DNA of 64,000 nucleotides from Acidobacteria bacterium UBA2994. GTDB taxonomy: Bacteria > Acidobacteriota > Vicinamibacteria > Vicinamibacterales > UBA8438. Shown in pieces: positions 24,885 to 33,670 of this stretch. Under the pieces are notes generated by a model. It saw only the letters and a program-made list of their open reading frames with translations, did no database searches and had not been told where the DNA came from. Position 1 is the stretch's first letter, and each line of letters starts with the position of its first letter. The DNA is taken from contig DEAA01000053.1 in NCBI GenBank assembly GCA_002346545.1, positions 14,787 through 78,786 on the forward strand, read 5' to 3'. Made by a program: the position numbers and the translations under genes.

Positions 24885-26318
24885 TCAGGGCGCCACCAGC
24901 TTGTAGACCCAGCCATTCCCCTTGGTCACGAGGTAGAGCTCGCCCTCAGAATCGACACCCACTCGCAGATCGACCCGATTGCCAGGCCCGTAGGTGTTCG
25001 GGAAACCGGCCACGTCCACCAGGTCTCGCTCCTGACCGTCAAACCTTAGGCGGATCTCGGTGATCTCGTTCAGCCCGTCCGGGTCAAGATTATCCGCATC
25101 GATCGCCAGCAGCCGGCCGCGAGGGAACTCGGCAAACACGAACTTGCCCTGAAGCGCTGGAATCGCGCTCCCGCGGTAGACATAGCCACCACCCACCGCC
25201 GCGCCCTCATCGTGATCGTACTGCGCGACCGGATCCACCAGGTCAGCGTCAGATTCCTGCCGGGGATACACCGGCCCAGGGCCGCGCCCCACCGCGTAAC
25301 CGCTGGAAAAGGTGCCTTCCCGGAGGCGCCAGCCGTAGTTGGCCCCGGCGCGCCCAAGATTGATCTCCTCCACCTGATTCTGCCCGATGTCACCGATAAA
25401 CATCGTGCCGTCGGTATCCCACGAGAAATGCTGGGGATGGCGCAGTCCGAAGGCCCAGATCTCTGGAGCCACACCGCTCTGGCCGACGAACGGATTGTCA
25501 GAGGGGATGCCATATCCTCGGCCACCCTCGCCACCGAGCGGGTCGATCCGAATGATGGCCGCCTGCGGTATCTCCAGCGACTGACCAAAGTCGCGCGGGT
25601 CGTGGGCGGCGCCGCCGTCACCCAGACAGACGTACAACATGCCGAAGTCGGGGGAGCCTGGCACGGCGTTCGGGTTGAAGGCCAGCGTGCCGATGTTGTG
25701 ATTCGGCGCGAACTGGCCGATGCGGAACACCTCGCGAGAGGTGCCGCTGAACTCGTTTGCGGTCGGATCGGTAGCCGTAAACTCCAGAATCACGCTCTCG
25801 TGACTCTCGGCATCGTCGTCGAGATAGTCCGCCACGCCGGTCGCCGACCCGGCGCTGTAGGCCGCATAGAATTTCCCGTAGCCGGGCGACCCCTCTTCGG
25901 CGAACTGCGGATGGAACGTGACACTAACCAGGCCGGACTCATTCGGGAACATCGAGTCGTCGAAGCCGATGTCCATGGTGCGCATGTCCATGAACTCGGT
26001 CGGCGGCCGCCCACTTTCATCGACAATGTAGAGCACGCCCCGCAGGTCATTCACCACGAGCCGTCCCGACCCGTCTGGGATCGGTACCAGGTACTGCAAC
26101 CGGGCATAGGCTGGATTGGTCGACGCCGACTCGCTGTTCGACTCGATCGTGCGAGGGAAGCGGACGAACTCTTCGACCCCGGCCACTAGGTCGCCCTTCT
26201 GGATGGTCTCCGGAATTGGGTCGTCGAGCGGACGCGGTTGAGCCATTACTGCCGGCGCGAGGCTTACAGCGAACAGAGCGGACAGTGTGACAATAGCGAT
26301 CTCTCTCAGGTAGCGCAT
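24885..26318 (-). CDS. PQQ-dependent sugar dehydrogenase (GSDH/sorbosone dehydrogenase family)
   Basis: This 477-residue secreted protein has a signal peptide (1-26) and the six-bladed soluble glucose/sorbosone dehydrogenase fold. The catalytic-His motif is NHNIGTLAFNP, and RHPQHFSWD with DIGQNQVEEIN and GANYGWR are standard for the family. It oxidises aldoses or other polyols in the periplasm with PQQ as cofactor; the real substrate is unknown. I started at ATG 26316-26318, which gives a normal signal peptide, although a GTG upstream at 26352-26354 is in frame. It follows the small Cys-rich gene by 55 bases, on the same strand. Confidence 0.88.
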   Translation of the reverse strand: MRYLREIAIVTLSALFAVSLAPAVMAQPRPLDDPIPETIQKGDLVAGVEEFVRFPRTIESNSESASTNPAYARLQYLVPIPDGSGRLVVNDLRGVLYIVDESGRPPTEFMDMRTMDIGFDDSMFPNESGLVSVTFHPQFAEEGSPGYGKFYAAYSAGSATGVADYLDDDAESHESVILEFTATDPTANEFSGTSREVFRIGQFAPNHNIGTLAFNPNAVPGSPDFGMLYVCLGDGGAAHDPRDFGQSLEIPQAAIIRIDPLGGEGGRGYGIPSDNPFVGQSGVAPEIWAFGLRHPQHFSWDTDGTMFIGDIGQNQVEEINLGRAGANYGWRLREGTFSSGYAVGRGPGPVYPRQESDADLVDPVAQYDHDEGAAVGGGYVYRGSAIPALQGKFVFAEFPRGRLLAIDADNLDPDGLNEITEIRLRFDGQERDLVDVAGFPNTYGPGNRVDLRVGVDSEGELYLVTKGNGWVYKLVAP

Positions 26319-26373
26319 CCAAACAGTATCGCCCAAGACGAGCGTCCTTCCCACGATCCTCAGCCTGAAAACG

Positions 26374-26925
26374 CTACGACCTTGAGGTCACGTGGAAGGA
26401 CCACCAGGTGTCTGGCCGTGGGGTATCGAGCGCCGGCGGCGTCCCGCCGCCGCCCGGCTGCTGGGCCTGCACGGCCGGATTCTGCAACTTGCGCATACGC
26501 GCCGACCACACCCGATCGAGCATCGACTGGTCCATCTCGCGGTTCAGGAACACCGGGTAGACCACGCCATCGAGACGCAGTCGTCCGGAGTGATCCGTCT
26601 GCACGCGCGGACACCAGTACTTGTCGTCGCCGAACGAACAGCTGATGAACAGCTCCCCCTCAGGCGTGGCCATGCAGTTCACGTTGACCGAGTGCGGGCG
26701 CATCGTGATACTGACCTGAATCTGGCAGAGCGACACGGCGTTGGCGAAGCTCCAGTCGTTGATCGGTTCGTCATGGGAGTCTCCCAGCAAGACGAACCCG
26801 GGCGTGGTTTCGCATGGACAATTCACCGTCCATGCCAGCCCGCCGCCGAGCAATACGAGCACCAGGGTAGCGCCCACGCCTAGCAGCGCCTTCTTCAACG
26901 TTGACTGACCTTGGTCTGCACTCAT
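26374..26925 (-). CDS. Membrane-anchored Cys-rich hypothetical protein
   Basis: This 183-residue protein has a cytoplasmic N terminus, one transmembrane helix (about 12-33; ALLGVGATLVLVLLGGGLAW) and an extracytoplasmic domain with a CPC (36-38) and four further cysteines (SLCQ, NCMA, SCSF, WCPRV). Neither a CxxCH heme motif nor a thioredoxin motif is present. The C-terminal linker is Pro/Gln/Gly-rich. It sits between a PQQ-type dehydrogenase (18 bases upstream) and a sugar dehydrogenase (downstream), which suggests a helper or electron-transfer partner for one of them; that is inference. I do not recognise the family. Confidence 0.7.
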   Translation of the reverse strand: MSADQGQSTLKKALLGVGATLVLVLLGGGLAWTVNCPCETTPGFVLLGDSHDEPINDWSFANAVSLCQIQVSITMRPHSVNVNCMATPEGELFISCSFGDDKYWCPRVQTDHSGRLRLDGVVYPVFLNREMDQSMLDRVWSARMRKLQNPAVQAQQPGGGGTPPALDTPRPDTWWSFHVTSRS

Positions 26926-26943
26926 TGCTTCTGTCCTCCTGAG

Positions 26944-29007
26944 CTAGGGCAATGCGAACGCCACTAGCTCGGCGATGTTGTCCTCGTCGAGCGCGCTCAC
27001 CACGATGTGCTGCTTCCCGTCTGCCATGTAGGTGATCGGGAAGCCAGTGGTAGGCCCGGCGAGCTGAATCTCGTAGACGACCGCACCGGTCACCTTGTCA
27101 TACGCTCGGAGCAGCGGCGCACCCCGCGCCCCCTCGCCAGAGAACAACAGCTCAGAGGTGACTAGCAACCCCGACCCCTGGGTAGGCGTACCCGTCCGCG
27201 GGATGTCGACGTCCTGCAGATCGGGATGCTCGCTGATATAACGCGGCGTCTCGCCGTGCGGTACCTGCCAGAGGATCTCGCCCGCCTTCAGGTCGATCGC
27301 GGTAATTCGACCGTAGGGCGGCTTGATCAGCGGTAGATCCCGGACGCGCGGGGCGCCCCGCGCGAACGAGATGTGATAGCGAACGCCTGTATTCTCCGTA
27401 CCCTCGGTCAGCGCGAACAACTGGAGTCGCGTGGCGGATGGCACGAAGAGCACGTCGTCCACCGGGTCGACCGCGCCGCCCGGCCAGTTGACGCCACCAC
27501 CCGCGCTTGGTAGTGCGAGGGTCCCCTGGTTGCCGCCCTCCTCCACTAGCGACGGCGGTGTATAGAGCGGCCCCAACCGGAAATCCTCAGTAATCTGGAG
27601 CGCTTCGGCCCGGAGTTCGGGCGTGAAGTCGATGAGGTCGTCTTCGAGTACGCCCTGACGATCGAATGCGGGCGGCTTGGTCGGAAAGGGCTGGGTCGGA
27701 GCTGTCCACTCCCCCGGCACGTCGGACTCGGGCACGGGACGCTCATCGATCGGCCAGACCGGCTCGCCGGTCTCGCGGTTAAGCACGTAGGCGAACCCCT
27801 GCTTCGAGAGCTGAACCACTGCCTTCACCGGGGTCCCGTCCACCTCGATATCAACGAGGATCGGCGCGGTCGGAATGTCGTAGTCCCAGAGCTCGTGGTG
27901 AGTGAACTGAAAGTGCCACCGTCGCTCGCCCGTCTCGGCGTCAAGCGCGATCAGCGAGTTCGCGAATAGGTTGTCACCTGGACGATACCCGCCGAAGTAG
28001 TCGTTGGTGGCGGTCTCGGTGGGTACGTAGAACAACCCAAGCTCCTCATCGACCGTGACCGGCGCCCAGTGCCCCACGTTGCCGGTGTATTTCCAGGACG
28101 CTTCGAGAAGTTCCGGGGACTCCTCGACCCATGGGTGAGTGCCCGTCCCCACCTCCCAGAGCAATTCGTCGGCCTTCAACCAGGTCTCGACCCCAAACTC
28201 CCCTTCCTTTGGTACGGTATTGAAACGCCAGAGCGTCTCTCCGGTGCGCACATCGTAGGCCACCACGTCGCCCGGCATGTTCATCGGCCACACCTCGTTG
28301 GGTGAGGCACGGGTCGGTACGCTTCCCGTATGCAGTGAGATAGAGGCCACCAGCGTGTTCCCCAGGATGGCCGCGGGTGAGGTGTTGGCCACCCGGCCCG
28401 CCCGTAGAGCGGCCGGCCGCTCGTCCCAGCGCAGGTCGTCCATCATATCGATGACCCCGCCGTCACCGAACGAGCCGACCCGCTCTCCGGTGTGCGCATT
28501 TAGGGCCACCAGCTGGTAGCTCGGCGTCACCACATAGATGCGATCGTCTCCGGCACCGTCGGTCCAGTAGCTGACCCCCCGGCCGGCGCTCCGAGCCACC
28601 GGTTCGATAATGTCGCCCCATCGCTGCTCGTTGTCGCCCGGCTGCCATCCCCAGATAGACTCACCGGTCGCCGAGTCAAGCGCGATGACGTTCCGCTGGT
28701 TGCCGATAGTCGTGTACAGGACGCCATCGATCACCAACGGACTGATCTGCGTCCGCCCGGACGGTGGCGGTGTGCCCTGGTCACGGGCACTCCAGCGCCA
28801 GACCACTTCCAGCTCGTCCACGTTGCCGGCGTCGATCTGGTCCAGCGGCGAGTAGCGCGTCGCGCCGGCGTCGGCGCCGAACACGCCCCATGCGCCGTCG
28901 GCGGCACCCGTCTGGGCGGCCACTGGGCCTCCCGCCAGAGCGGCCGCTATCACGACCGCCGTGGTCACCACGGTTGCCGGGTGATACACAGAGAGCACCG
29001 TACGCAT
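26944..29007 (-). CDS. PQQ-dependent dehydrogenase, quinoprotein glucose dehydrogenase type
   Basis: This 687-residue exported protein has a signal peptide (1-30) and eight-bladed quinoprotein dehydrogenase architecture. WGVFGADAGATRYSPLDQI opens the enzyme domain, with SPLVIDGVLYTTIGNQRNVIAL, VIALDSATGESIWGW and TGERRWHFQFTHHELWDYDI, the His/Asp-containing active-site region. No CxxCH or membrane helices were seen, so it is the soluble periplasmic type. The start at ATG 29005-29007 follows GGAGGAGAC. It is about the family's normal length. No pqq genes are in the window. The neighbour upstream is the VOC-domain lipoprotein gene. Confidence 0.9.
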   Translation of the reverse strand: MRTVLSVYHPATVVTTAVVIAAALAGGPVAAQTGAADGAWGVFGADAGATRYSPLDQIDAGNVDELEVVWRWSARDQGTPPPSGRTQISPLVIDGVLYTTIGNQRNVIALDSATGESIWGWQPGDNEQRWGDIIEPVARSAGRGVSYWTDGAGDDRIYVVTPSYQLVALNAHTGERVGSFGDGGVIDMMDDLRWDERPAALRAGRVANTSPAAILGNTLVASISLHTGSVPTRASPNEVWPMNMPGDVVAYDVRTGETLWRFNTVPKEGEFGVETWLKADELLWEVGTGTHPWVEESPELLEASWKYTGNVGHWAPVTVDEELGLFYVPTETATNDYFGGYRPGDNLFANSLIALDAETGERRWHFQFTHHELWDYDIPTAPILVDIEVDGTPVKAVVQLSKQGFAYVLNRETGEPVWPIDERPVPESDVPGEWTAPTQPFPTKPPAFDRQGVLEDDLIDFTPELRAEALQITEDFRLGPLYTPPSLVEEGGNQGTLALPSAGGGVNWPGGAVDPVDDVLFVPSATRLQLFALTEGTENTGVRYHISFARGAPRVRDLPLIKPPYGRITAIDLKAGEILWQVPHGETPRYISEHPDLQDVDIPRTGTPTQGSGLLVTSELLFSGEGARGAPLLRAYDKVTGAVVYEIQLAGPTTGFPITYMADGKQHIVVSALDEDNIAELVAFALP

Positions 29008-29100
29008 GGCGTGTCTCCTCCTCCTTACGTGGGACTTCGTCCCAAACGACCAGCACCAACAGGCTATTACTGACTTGGCAGCGGATGCTCGGCACCTCAT

Positions 29101-30210
29101 CTAGTCGAAGGCTTCAATCAACTCGTAAGCCAGACCGTTCGGGTCCTCAACCAACAGGGCCCGCGTCTCGCCAAACGGATACGGTCCTTCGAGGATCGGC
29201 ACGCCGGTGGCTTCGAGGTGCGCGATCACGGTATCGAGGTCAGGATAGGTCAAACCAACATGGTCAACGACCTGCCCGCGTGACGGCGCAAGCGGCCGAT
29301 CGTTGCCATCACCGCAACGCCCGTCGCGACACTGACGCGGATACCAGAGCCAGCTCGCATTCGCGACGCGTGCGTTTCCGGCTGGAATCCTCAGCTGGCC
29401 CACCTCCATGTAGGTCGGATAGGTCACCTCGCCGGTCTGCACCTCGCAGGGGTCCCAGCCGTCTCGCCCGAAGTTGAACTCAGTGCTGAAGCTGTTCTGG
29501 TTCTCGGGGAAGGTAGCACCCAGGTGCTCAACATGCCAGTTGGCGCTGCAGAGCGGGTCCTCCCCCCAGAAGTGGGTATGGCTCCGGAAGTTGTCGGTCC
29601 GGCCAGCCGTGAACTCGACCAGCATCCCGTCCGGATCGACCAGATAGCCGAAATCGAGACCAGAAGTGGCCGGTGGCGGCAGATCTTCGGCGATCCGTTC
29701 ATCGATCTGGCTCAACGGGAGGAGCGCTTCGCCCAGAGGCAAACCGAGTGAGTGAAGCGAGGTGTTGTCACCGCCAGGGCCGCCGTAGAGCGTGACCAGC
29801 TCGAAGGCCGCGGAGTCGAGGGCCGCGAACCGGGCCCGCGGCTGCTCGGTGTTGGCTCCGGCGAAGGTCGATCCGAAGGTCCAGAAGCCGCTCTGTGGCT
29901 CGCTGCGCTGCAACTCCCGATCGAAGCCACCCGGTGCCTGCTCGGCGACCTGGGTGTACAGCAGGTAGATGTCGTCGTAGAACGCCGGGAAGCCCGCATG
30001 GGTCGTCACGCTGCCCTGCGGCCAGTAGGTGCCGTACCACTCGAGCGACCGCTCCGGATCCACCGAGTTGATGTGGATATGGTGGAACGTGGGCGACGGA
30101 ATGGCCGGCGATCGCGCCGTCGCCTCCTCGGCCGGTTCAGTAGGAACGCATGCCGCTCCAAGAGCGGCCAGCATCGAGACCAACCCCGTCAACACGCCGT
30201 GTCTTCGCAT
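29101..30210 (-). CDS. VOC/glyoxalase-domain lipoprotein
   Basis: This 369-residue protein has a lipoprotein signal (MRRHGVLTGLVSMLAALGAAC, lipid-modified Cys about 21) and two VOC-like units: HHIHINSVDPERSLEWYGTYW near the N terminus and QVVDHVGLTYPDLDTVIAHL, followed by VEDPNGLAYELIEAF near the C terminus. VOC enzymes use a metal held by His and Glu to act on small molecules such as methylglyoxal, catechols or antibiotics. The start at ATG 30208-30210 has GGGAGG upstream; a longer reading to 30279 would be Arg-rich and lack a binding site. It sits in a minus-strand run between the RND pump and the quinoprotein gene. An extracytoplasmic VOC protein is unusual but not unique. Confidence 0.82.
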   Translation of the reverse strand: MRRHGVLTGLVSMLAALGAACVPTEPAEEATARSPAIPSPTFHHIHINSVDPERSLEWYGTYWPQGSVTTHAGFPAFYDDIYLLYTQVAEQAPGGFDRELQRSEPQSGFWTFGSTFAGANTEQPRARFAALDSAAFELVTLYGGPGGDNTSLHSLGLPLGEALLPLSQIDERIAEDLPPPATSGLDFGYLVDPDGMLVEFTAGRTDNFRSHTHFWGEDPLCSANWHVEHLGATFPENQNSFSTEFNFGRDGWDPCEVQTGEVTYPTYMEVGQLRIPAGNARVANASWLWYPRQCRDGRCGDGNDRPLAPSRGQVVDHVGLTYPDLDTVIAHLEATGVPILEGPYPFGETRALLVEDPNGLAYELIEAFD

Positions 30211-30285
30211 CGCCGTTGACCTCCCTATGCGCGGTACTCGGATCAGACCACCTCTGACGGAGGTAGGCAAGCGAGACAATGACGA

Positions 30286-33200
30286 CTAGGCAGACGCTGT
30301 TTCGGCCTGGGCCTGGTCCGGCGCGTTCGGGCGCCCAACGAGCACCGCGCGAACGTCTTCGATGATGACGTAAGCCGCGGGCACCAACACCAGCGAAATC
30401 ACGGTGGCGAAGACGACTCCGAAGGCCAGGGAGATGGCCATAGGGACGAGACTCTGTGTCTCGAGGTCGCGCGAGATAAGCACCGGCACCAGCCCGCCGA
30501 AGGTGGTCAGCGACGTTAGTAGGATGGGACGGAAACGGGCAATGCCAGCTTCGCAGGCCGCTTCGACGACATCGCCGTGCACCCGGCGCTTCCGGTTGAT
30601 GAAGTCGATCATGAGCAGACTGTCGTTGACCACCACACCCGCCAGCGCCACCAAGCCGAAAAGTGACACCAGGGTGAGCTCGGCGCCCATAACAACGTGA
30701 CCCCAGTAAGCGCCCACCAGCCCGAACGGAATGGCCGCCATGATGATGAGCGGCTGCACGTACGACTTCAGCGGAATGGCGAGCAAGGTATAGATCAGCA
30801 GCAACGCCAGTCCAAAGCCCTGGGTCAGCCCGCTCAGGCTGTCCTGCTGCTCACCGAGCATGCCAGCCAAACGATAGGTTACGCCGGGATGCGACTGAAG
30901 GATCTCGGGCAAGATCGTCGCTTCGAGATCGCCGACCACTTCATTCGCCGAGGCACCCACACCAACCGCGGCCCGGACGTTGATCACTCGCTGACGATCC
31001 ACCCGTTGAATCGTCGAGAACCCCCGCCCTTCTTCGACGTCGGCCACCGAGCGGAACGGCACCTCGTCGCCGGCCGGCGTCCGGATCCACATCCGATCAA
31101 GGTTGTCGACCGACCGCCGATGCTCAGGCGGATAGCGAAGCATAACGCGCACATCGTGCCGCCCGCGCTGGATCCGCTGGACTTCTTCACCGTAGAAGGC
31201 CTGGCGCACCTGCCGGCCGAGGTCGCGTTGCGACAGTCCGAGGTGAATCGCCTCCGGCTTGATCCCGAGTCGGAGCTCCTGCTTACCGGCCCTGGCGGTA
31301 TCGGTCACGTCTCGCAACCCAGGATAGCGGATCAAATACTCGCGCAGAGCCGCGGTGGCCGACTCGAGCTCATCGAGGTCGAGACCGGTCAGCTGGATGT
31401 CCACATCCTGGCCCGCGCTGAACTGCGACCCGGCAAAGGTCAGCTCCTCGACGCCCGGTAGTGGTCCCATCGCCGCCCGCCACAACTCGGCGATGTCATC
31501 GCCATCGAGGGTCCGGTCCGCCTCTGGGTCGATCTCGATGGTCACCTCCCCAATATTGCTCCCACCGAGAATCAAACTGCCGTTGAGCATGGCGTCGCCC
31601 TGCGCTGTGCCGAACGGCTGCTCCCCCACCGCCGAATAGACGTAGCTCACTAGCGGCTGGCCTTGAGCATCCCGCAGCTCGGAGGCGAGCTGATACGCGC
31701 CCGCCTCGACCGCCGCGACTGCCTCTCTGGTCAGCTGCACCGGCGCGCCGGGCGCAAGCGTGATGTCGGCGGTAACGTAGTCGCTCGGCGGCTCCTGGAA
31801 GAAGTTGAACGGCACCCTGCCGCTGGACAGCATGCCGACGGTGACCACCAGCAAGCCGGTGCCAGAAGCCACGGTCAGGTAGCGCCAGCTGACCGCCACC
31901 TCGACGGAGGGCGCATAGACCTTCTTGATGAACCAGCTGAGAAGGCGAGCCAGTCCGTAGGCCTGGCCCGGGCGGCTCGCCCCCCGCCCGCGCCTGAACG
32001 AGAGATGCGCCGGCAGGATCAGGAGCGACTCGACCAACGAGAAGATGAGGCAGCAGGTCACAACCATCGGCACCGCCTCGAAGAACTTCCCCATCATGCC
32101 TTCCACCAGCATGATCGGCATGAAGGCGGCGATCGTGGTCAGCACACCGAATGTGACCGGCACTAGGACTTCCTGCGCCCCCTCAATGGCACCGCGTAAA
32201 CCGTCGCCGTGCCGCTCTTGATGCGTGAAGATGTTCTCGCCCACGATGATGGCGTCGTCCACGACGATGCCCAGTACCACCATGAAGCCGAACAGCGTCA
32301 TCATATTCAGTGACAGGTCCAGCCCGGGCATCAGCATCAGGGCGCCGAGGAACGAGATCGGGATCCCGAGCCCCACCCAGAAGGCCAGCCGGATACGCAG
32401 AAACAGCGCCAAGCAGACGAAGACGAGGAAAGCACCGGTGAGGCCGTTGCGAACCATCCGGCCAAGCTGCCGCTCCAGCTGCTGCGCCTGATCCTGCCAA
32501 ACGGTCAGCGCCAGCCCAGGCGGCAGCGTCCTGGTTGGCGCTTCGACGTAGTCGACCACGGCGTTGGCGACCGTCGGCGCGTCAATCTGCCGCGAACGGA
32601 ACACGCGCAGCACGATCGTAGGCACGCCGTTGAACCAAGCGGTCTGGTCCGTTTCAGCGAAGCCATCCACCACGGTCGCCACATCACCCAGCCGGATGTA
32701 GGTCCCATCGGCTCGCGTGATCAGCGCCAGGTCTTCGAACGACGTGCCCCGGTAGGCCTGACCCACCGTGCGCAGCAGGATCTCGCCGCCCTCGGCCCGC
32801 ACCGCTCCGCCCGGCAGGTCGAGCGATGCGCCACGCACCGCGTCGGCCACCCGATCGAAGGTCAATCCGTATCGACGGAGGGCGGTCTCCGATACCTCAA
32901 TCGAGATCTCATAGGGCTTGGCCCCCTGGAGCTCCACCTCGCTCACCCCGGATATGGCCGAGAGGTCGTCGCGTACCCTGTCTGCCCACTGGTGAAGTGT
33001 GGCGTTGTCCACATCGCCCCACATGGCGACGTGGATCACCTGAAACCGCGTGACTAGTTCCTGGATGACCGGCTTCTCGACCTCGACGGGAAAGGTGTCG
33101 ATAGCGTCGACACTACTCTTAATATCGTCGACCGCCTTTCGAAGGTCGGCCCCATACTCGAGCTCGACCAGCAGTGTGGCCTGGCCTTCGGCGGCCGTCG

Positions 33201-33447
33201 CTGTGATCTCCCGTACTCCGTCGATGCCCTGCACCGCCTCCTCGAGCCGCACGCTCACGGCATCCTCGACCTCGGCCGGGCTCGCACCGAGGTACGGGAT
33301 GTTGATGGCCACCATGTCCAGGTTCATCTCCGGAAAGACTTCCTGGTCGATCGTCGTCGCAGCGAGCAGGCCACTCGATACGATGAACACCATCGTGAGA
33401 TTGGCGGCGACCGGGTTGCGTGCGAACCACGCGACAGCAGAATGCAT
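30286..33447 (-). CDS. RND family efflux transporter permease
   Basis: This 1053-residue inner-membrane protein is an AcrB/HAE1-type RND pump: a first helix (WFARNPVAANLTMVFIVSSG), a porter domain, five helices with VVDDAIIVGENI carrying the DD proton-relay pair in helix 4, a second porter domain, and five more helices with ALAGVVVNDSLLMIDFI. It expels compounds in exchange for protons. It normally needs a periplasmic adaptor and an outer-membrane channel, and neither is adjacent. The start MHSAVAWFARNP at 33445-33447 is standard for the family. The next gene downstream is the VOC lipoprotein. Confidence 0.93.
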   Translation of the reverse strand: MHSAVAWFARNPVAANLTMVFIVSSGLLAATTIDQEVFPEMNLDMVAINIPYLGASPAEVEDAVSVRLEEAVQGIDGVREITATAAEGQATLLVELEYGADLRKAVDDIKSSVDAIDTFPVEVEKPVIQELVTRFQVIHVAMWGDVDNATLHQWADRVRDDLSAISGVSEVELQGAKPYEISIEVSETALRRYGLTFDRVADAVRGASLDLPGGAVRAEGGEILLRTVGQAYRGTSFEDLALITRADGTYIRLGDVATVVDGFAETDQTAWFNGVPTIVLRVFRSRQIDAPTVANAVVDYVEAPTRTLPPGLALTVWQDQAQQLERQLGRMVRNGLTGAFLVFVCLALFLRIRLAFWVGLGIPISFLGALMLMPGLDLSLNMMTLFGFMVVLGIVVDDAIIVGENIFTHQERHGDGLRGAIEGAQEVLVPVTFGVLTTIAAFMPIMLVEGMMGKFFEAVPMVVTCCLIFSLVESLLILPAHLSFRRGRGASRPGQAYGLARLLSWFIKKVYAPSVEVAVSWRYLTVASGTGLLVVTVGMLSSGRVPFNFFQEPPSDYVTADITLAPGAPVQLTREAVAAVEAGAYQLASELRDAQGQPLVSYVYSAVGEQPFGTAQGDAMLNGSLILGGSNIGEVTIEIDPEADRTLDGDDIAELWRAAMGPLPGVEELTFAGSQFSAGQDVDIQLTGLDLDELESATAALREYLIRYPGLRDVTDTARAGKQELRLGIKPEAIHLGLSQRDLGRQVRQAFYGEEVQRIQRGRHDVRVMLRYPPEHRRSVDNLDRMWIRTPAGDEVPFRSVADVEEGRGFSTIQRVDRQRVINVRAAVGVGASANEVVGDLEATILPEILQSHPGVTYRLAGMLGEQQDSLSGLTQGFGLALLLIYTLLAIPLKSYVQPLIIMAAIPFGLVGAYWGHVVMGAELTLVSLFGLVALAGVVVNDSLLMIDFINRKRRVHGDVVEAACEAGIARFRPILLTSLTTFGGLVPVLISRDLETQSLVPMAISLAFGVVFATVISLVLVPAAYVIIEDVRAVLVGRPNAPDQAQAETASA

Positions 33448-33670
33448 GGGAACGAGCGGGTGGAGGCTGGGTTCCCGAAGGGAAATACCGATACCCAGAT
33501 TACGACCGTAACGTACCTGGGCACGAATTGCCCACTCGCCGGTGCGCCCCCGTGGCAGCGCGTTCGGCAGAGCAAGAACCGTGCAAGGATTGACGACCCT
33601 GACGGTTGCGACGCTCGTGATCGGCGAGCTGGTGGCGGCTCCACTCGCGGTGGGCCGTCGGGCCGCTATG

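Noticed and set aside
25212..26189. Open frame of 325 codons on the plus strand
   Set aside because: It is antisense to the sugar dehydrogenase gene, whose motifs are certain.
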